Shown here piece by piece: positions 62,579-64,000 of a stretch of DNA of 64,000 bases; the first letter of the stretch is position 1, and each line of letters starts with the position of its first letter. The DNA is from Gaiellasilicea sp963763755. Lineage in GTDB: Bacteria > Actinomycetota > Thermoleophilia > Gaiellales > Gaiellaceae. Location of the stretch: contig CAVXQE010000003.1 in NCBI GenBank assembly GCA_963763755.1, positions 248,001 through 312,000 on the forward strand, read 5' to 3'. The notes below the pieces were generated by a model. It did no database searches, had not been told where the DNA came from, and saw only the letters and a program-made list of their open reading frames with translations. Both the position numbers and the translations under genes were made by a program.

Positions 62579-64000
62579 ATGGGTTCGACCTCGTACGAGC
62601 AGCTCTGCGCGGAGCATCGGTGGGACGTGCCTGCGCGCTACAACATTGCGTCAGACGTCTGTGACAAGCACCCTCGCGACAAGCTCGCGATGGTGTGGGA
62701 GAGCTTCGACGGCTCCTACCGGGAGCTGGCGTGGGGAGAGCTGCAGGACCTTGCGAACCAGGCGGCCCACGTGCTTCGCGAGCTGGGGGTCGAGCGCGGC
62801 GACCGCGTTGCGGTCGTGCTGCCGCCGACGCCGGAGACCGCGGCGATCTTCTTCGGCGTCTGGAAGCTCGGCGCGATCCTGCTCTCGATGTCGGTGCTCT
62901 ACGGCGACGACTCGATTCGCCATCGCCTCTCGGACTCGGGCGCGAAGCTGGTGGTCACGGATGCGGACAACGCCCCGCGCTTCGCCGACTCGGAGGCACG
63001 GATGCTCGTCCTCGACGCAGACACCCTCGCTGGCGCCTCGACCGAGCCCGTTCCCGGCGACACCTCGGCCGAGGATCCCGCGCAGCTCTACTACACGTCC
63101 GGAACGACCGGGCTCGCGAAGGGCATCGTGCATGCCCACCGCTACATCCTCGGCCACGAGGAGTTCGTCTACAGCCACGAGGTCGCCGAGGGAGAGCGGT
63201 TCCACGGCATGGGCGAATGGGCGTGGGCCGCGGGGATCGCGCCGCTCTTGGGTCCCTGGCGGCTCGGCGCGGTGCAGTGCGTGTACCGGCGCGAGGCCGG
63301 CTTCGATCCGCACAAGCAGCTCGACTTCCTCAGCCGCCACGAGGTGACGAACGTCTTCACGACGCCGACGGCGATGCGGGCGATGATGGCGATCGAGGAT
63401 GCCGGGACGCGGTATCCGCAGATGTTCCGGCGGGTCTGCTCGGCCGGCGAGCCGCTGAACCCGGAAGCGATTCGCTGGTTCCGGGAGCAGTACGGCGTGA
63501 CCGTGCTCGACTACTACGGGCTGACGGAGTCGTATCCGCTCGTCGGGAACTACCCGTTCATGGAAGTCCGCGAGGGCTCGATGGGCAAGCCGATGCCCGG
63601 CTGGGACGTCCAGATCCTGGACGAGGACGAGCGTCCTGTCGCCCGGGGCGAGCGCGGCGAGATCTGCCTCCACGCCCGCACGAACCCGCACTACCCCCTC
63701 GGCTACTGGAATCGGCCCGAAGACAGCGACGAGGTGTTCGGCGGCGAGTGGTTCCACACCAAGGACGCCGCGCGCGAGGACGAGGACGGCTACATCTGGT
63801 ACGAAGGGCGCGCCGACGACGTGATCATCGCCGCCGGCTACCGCGTCGGCCCCTTCGAGGTCGAGTCCATCTGCCTCGAGCACCCGGCGGTGCGCGAGGC
63901 GGCGGCCGTCGCCTCGCCCGACGAGCTGCGCGGCAACGTCGTCAAGGCGTTCATCGTCCTGGCGGCCGACAACGAGCCGTCCGAGGAGCTCGCCGACGAG
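62579..64000 (+). CDS. AMP-dependent acyl-CoA synthetase, medium-chain type (3' end outside window)
   Basis: The first 474 codons are present, from ATG 62579. ANL superfamily motifs: A3 LYYTSGTTGLAKGIVHAH, A5 LDYYGLTESYPLVGN, A7/A8 GEWFHTKDAAREDEDGYIWY, EGRADDVIIAAGYRVGPFEV. The early segment FFGVWKLGAILLSMSVLYGD is typical of ACSM/acetyl-CoA synthetase-like enzymes. It activates a carboxylic acid to acyl-AMP and then acyl-CoA in the cytoplasm. The final catalytic Lys lies beyond the window. Confidence 0.92.
   Translation, partial: MGSTSYEQLCAEHRWDVPARYNIASDVCDKHPRDKLAMVWESFDGSYRELAWGELQDLANQAAHVLRELGVERGDRVAVVLPPTPETAAIFFGVWKLGAILLSMSVLYGDDSIRHRLSDSGAKLVVTDADNAPRFADSEARMLVLDADTLAGASTEPVPGDTSAEDPAQLYYTSGTTGLAKGIVHAHRYILGHEEFVYSHEVAEGERFHGMGEWAWAAGIAPLLGPWRLGAVQCVYRREAGFDPHKQLDFLSRHEVTNVFTTPTAMRAMMAIEDAGTRYPQMFRRVCSAGEPLNPEAIRWFREQYGVTVLDYYGLTESYPLVGNYPFMEVREGSMGKPMPGWDVQILDEDERPVARGERGEICLHARTNPHYPLGYWNRPEDSDEVFGGEWFHTKDAAREDEDGYIWYEGRADDVIIAAGYRVGPFEVESICLEHPAVREAAAVASPDELRGNVVKAFIVLAADNEPSEELADE

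Overview
The window is high-GC DNA with many GTG and a few TTG starts, short overlapping gene junctions, RCK/Trk potassium genes, an F420-type luciferase-like oxidoreductase, Eis-like acetyltransferases and a cobalamin riboswitch. This fits an actinobacterium, perhaps a deep soil lineage such as Thermoleophilia. The phylum is a reasonable inference; the class is a guess.

Layout. (1) 1-6.1 kb: potassium and amino-acid transport: two APC permeases with C-terminal universal stress domains (one cut by the window edge), three RCK/TrkA proteins and a TrkH channel subunit. (2) 6.1-9.0 kb: PQQ-type sugar dehydrogenase, a metallo-beta-lactamase-fold protein, and small HAD and VanZ-like proteins. (3) 9.0-13.9 kb: a cobalamin riboswitch followed by six tightly overlapping genes: two exported DUF4430 proteins (the fold of the transcobalamin beta domain), an ECF transporter (EcfT, a double ATPase and an S component) and a predicted exported alpha/alpha-toroid protein (the fold of the transcobalamin alpha domain). 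I read this as a split, bacterial transcobalamin-like B12 capture and uptake system, and it is the best candidate here for an undescribed system. (4) 13.9-20.6 kb: aldo/keto reductase, PcrA-type helicase, two tandem Eis-like acetyltransferases and two tandem M23 peptidases. (5) 20.6-23.6 kb: a tRNA-Val gene whose 3' 44 bases are repeated 2.8 kb downstream, framing a small integrated element with a secreted protein, an Ltp-repeat protein and two small genes. (6) 23.6-60.4 kb: a long accessory region. It holds a SIR2-nSTAND-WD40 gene that resembles defence STAND proteins. It also holds many single-gene units (GNAT, GFA, YCII, SnoaL, methyltransferases, alpha/beta hydrolases, RibD-like reductase, TetX-like monooxygenase, phosphatase), relics of genes and of tRNA 3' ends, an inverted segmental duplication, and a dispersed imperfectly palindromic repeat family lying between the genes. 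The repeats and gene content recall a cassette array, but no integron integrase is visible. (7) 60.4-64 kb: a DUF4389 membrane protein and the 5' part of an acyl-CoA synthetase.

Caution: about twenty genes, including the PcrA-type helicase, carry single-base frameshifts. Because a housekeeping gene is affected, I treat most of these as sequencing or consensus errors rather than true pseudogenes, and give the full reconstructed span of each gene.
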